Positions 62,950-64,000 of a stretch of DNA of 64,000 bases are shown here, in pieces. The notes beneath the pieces were generated by a model. It searched no databases, was not told the origin of the DNA, and saw only the letters and a list, made by a program, of their open reading frames with translations. A program made the position numbers and the translations under genes. Within the stretch, counting starts at the first letter, position 1. Each line of letters opens with the position of its first letter. The stretch comes from Pseudomonas alloputida (GTDB lineage Bacteria > Pseudomonadota > Gammaproteobacteria > Pseudomonadales > Pseudomonadaceae): contig NZ_CP128540.1 of NCBI RefSeq assembly GCF_021283545.2, positions 5,243,501-5,307,500 of the forward strand, in the 5' to 3' direction.

Positions 62950-63064
62950 AAAGGGGCCGCTTCGCACCCCATCGCGACACAAGGCCGCCCCCACAAGGAT
63001 CGCGCCCGTTCATGGACGAGCGCGGTACCTGTGGGAGCGGCCTTGTGTTGCGAAAGGGCCGCAA
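62950..63064. repeat. compound inverted repeat between secA and argJ
   Basis: ACACAAGGCCGCCCCCACA (62977-62995) and TGTGGGAGCGGCCTTGTGT (63030-63048) form the inner arms, with GGGGCCGCTTCGC and GCGAAAGGGCCGC outside. It is another repeat family than the standard REP, with the same GGCCGC ends. Confidence 0.75.
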
Positions 63065-63098
63065 AGCGACCCCAGGCTTGTACAACGTAAGGTTCAGA

Positions 63099-64000
63099 TC
63101 ACTCGATCTGACCGTGGCAATGCTTGAACTTCTTGCCCGAACCACACCAGCACGGCTCGTTGCGGCCCAGCTTCTGGTCATTGCGTACTGGCGCCGAGGC
63201 TACCGCTACTTCGGCACCCTCCTCGCTCAGTTGCTCGCTTCCCAGGCCCGGTGCAGCGGCGTGCTGGAACTGCATGCGACTCGCCAGCTCTTCGGCCTCG
63301 CGGCGCAGGCGAGCTTCTTCTTCGGCCGGGTCTTCGCGGCGAACCTGTACGTGCGACAGCACACGGATGGTGTCGCGCTTGATCGACTCCAACAGCTCCT
63401 GGAACAGGCTGAACGACTCGCGCTTGTACTCCTGCTTCGGGTTCTTCTGCGCATAACCACGCAGGTGAATACCGTGACGCAGGTGGTCCATGGTCGACAG
63501 GTGGTCTTTCCACAGGTCGTCCAGTACGCGCAACAGAATCTGCTTCTCGAAGGTTCGCAAGGCCTCGAGACCGGCCTGGTCTTCCTTCTCGGTGTAGGCC
63601 GTGGTGATCTCGCTCAGCAGCTTCTCGCGCAGGGTCTCTTCGTAGAGGTGATCGTCCTCGTCGAGCCATTGCCGGATTGGCAACTTGATGGCGAAATCGC
63701 TGGCCAGCGAAGCCTCCAGGCCGGCTACGTCCCACTGCTCTGGCAGCGACTGCGGCGGAATGTGCTGGCTGATGGTAGCGTCCAGTACTTCCTTGCGGAA
63801 TTCGACGATGGTGTCGCCAATGTTCTCGGCGGCCAGCAGGCTGTTGCGCATGTGGTAGATCACCTTGCGCTGCTCGTTGGCGACGTCGTCATATTCGAGC
63901 AATTGCTTACGAATGTCGAAGTTGCGGCCTTCGACCTTGCGCTGGGCTTTCTCGATAGCGTTGGTGACCATGCGGTGCTCGATGGCCTCGCCCGACTGCA
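63099..64000 (-). CDS. secA: preprotein translocase ATPase SecA, 3' part
   Basis: The C-terminal 300 residues of SecA, whose 5' part lies beyond the right edge. [46 protein letters not shown] is in the helical scaffold. The C-terminus has the zinc SEC-C motif [17 protein letters not shown] for SecB binding. It drives export through SecYEG. Confidence 0.96.
   Translation of the reverse strand, partial: QSGEAIEHRMVTNAIEKAQRKVEGRNFDIRKQLLEYDDVANEQRKVIYHMRNSLLAAENIGDTIVEFRKEVLDATISQHIPPQSLPEQWDVAGLEASLASDFAIKLPIRQWLDEDDHLYEETLREKLLSEITTAYTEKEDQAGLEALRTFEKQILLRVLDDLWKDHLSTMDHLRHGIHLRGYAQKNPKQEYKRESFSLFQELLESIKRDTIRVLSHVQVRREDPAEEEARLRREAEELASRMQFQHAAAPGLGSEQLSEEGAEVAVASAPVRNDQKLGRNEPCWCGSGKKFKHCHGQIE

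Overview
The window looks like the chromosome of a Pseudomonas putida-group bacterium. The evidence is high GC, typical Pseudomonas codon use, dispersed 30-35 bp REP elements, the complete ttgR/ttgABC solvent and multidrug efflux locus, the beta-ketoadipate cluster in the order pcaR-K-F-T-B-D-C, a TurA/MvaT nucleoid protein, and a gene order that, from memory, matches P. putida KT2440 read backwards (about PP_1402 to PP_1345). No insertion sequence, prophage, CRISPR array, tRNA or rRNA was seen. This is mostly a core-genome segment, and its novelty lies in small genes and regulatory DNA.

Layout. 1-3.9 kb: 3' part of a dctB-type sensor kinase, dctD, and a sigma54-controlled dicarboxylate/2-oxoglutarate permease. 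4.1-4.5 kb: an isolated gene for a secreted protein made of 13-residue tandem repeats, the most unusual item here. 4.6-12.5 kb: a flavin reductase-like protein, a small monooxygenase pair divergent from an AraC regulator, a thiamine-diphosphate enzyme and an NAD(P)H-binding oxidoreductase each divergent from a LysR regulator, and oxaloacetate decarboxylase. 12.9-21.2 kb: a DHA2 efflux pump, then TtgR divergent from TtgABC. 21.4-31.6 kb: an aromatic-acid porin, an Mpo1-like membrane protein, and pcaC-D-B-T-F-K-R with several PcaR-type operators. 31.6-32.6 kb: a likely small RNA and a small ORF. 32.6-40.9 kb: a PiT phosphate transporter, a HerA-like ATPase, a FliA-dependent chemoreceptor, and a three-gene envelope operon (glycosyltransferase, deacetylase, lipid-flippase-like protein). 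41-46.5 kb: purU, turA, sbcB, a PilZ protein, a lipoprotein and pykA. 46.7-51.8 kb: groESL, fxsA, a HugZ-like protein, a DUF481 protein and an alkyltransferase-like protein. 51.8-64 kb: ampG, an mdfA-like pump, mscS, yajQ, panE, an orphan hybrid-free sensor kinase, a cobalamin adenosyltransferase, a glutathione S-transferase, a Nudix/ThiE-like fusion, argJ and the 3' part of secA.

How the parts fit. Protocatechuate-derived intermediates would enter through the porin and PcaK, pass through PcaB, PcaC and PcaD, and end in the PcaF thiolase; PcaR acts through boxes at pcaR, pcaF and probably pcaK. TtgABC, the DHA2 pump and the MdfA-like pump supply efflux. DctB/DctD would activate the adjacent permease through a clear -24/-12 promoter. 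Other readable signals are a sigma32 promoter for groESL, a sigma28 promoter for the chemoreceptor, a Pho-box-like repeat before the PiT gene, and a Crc/Hfq-type CA motif over the pcaK start codon.
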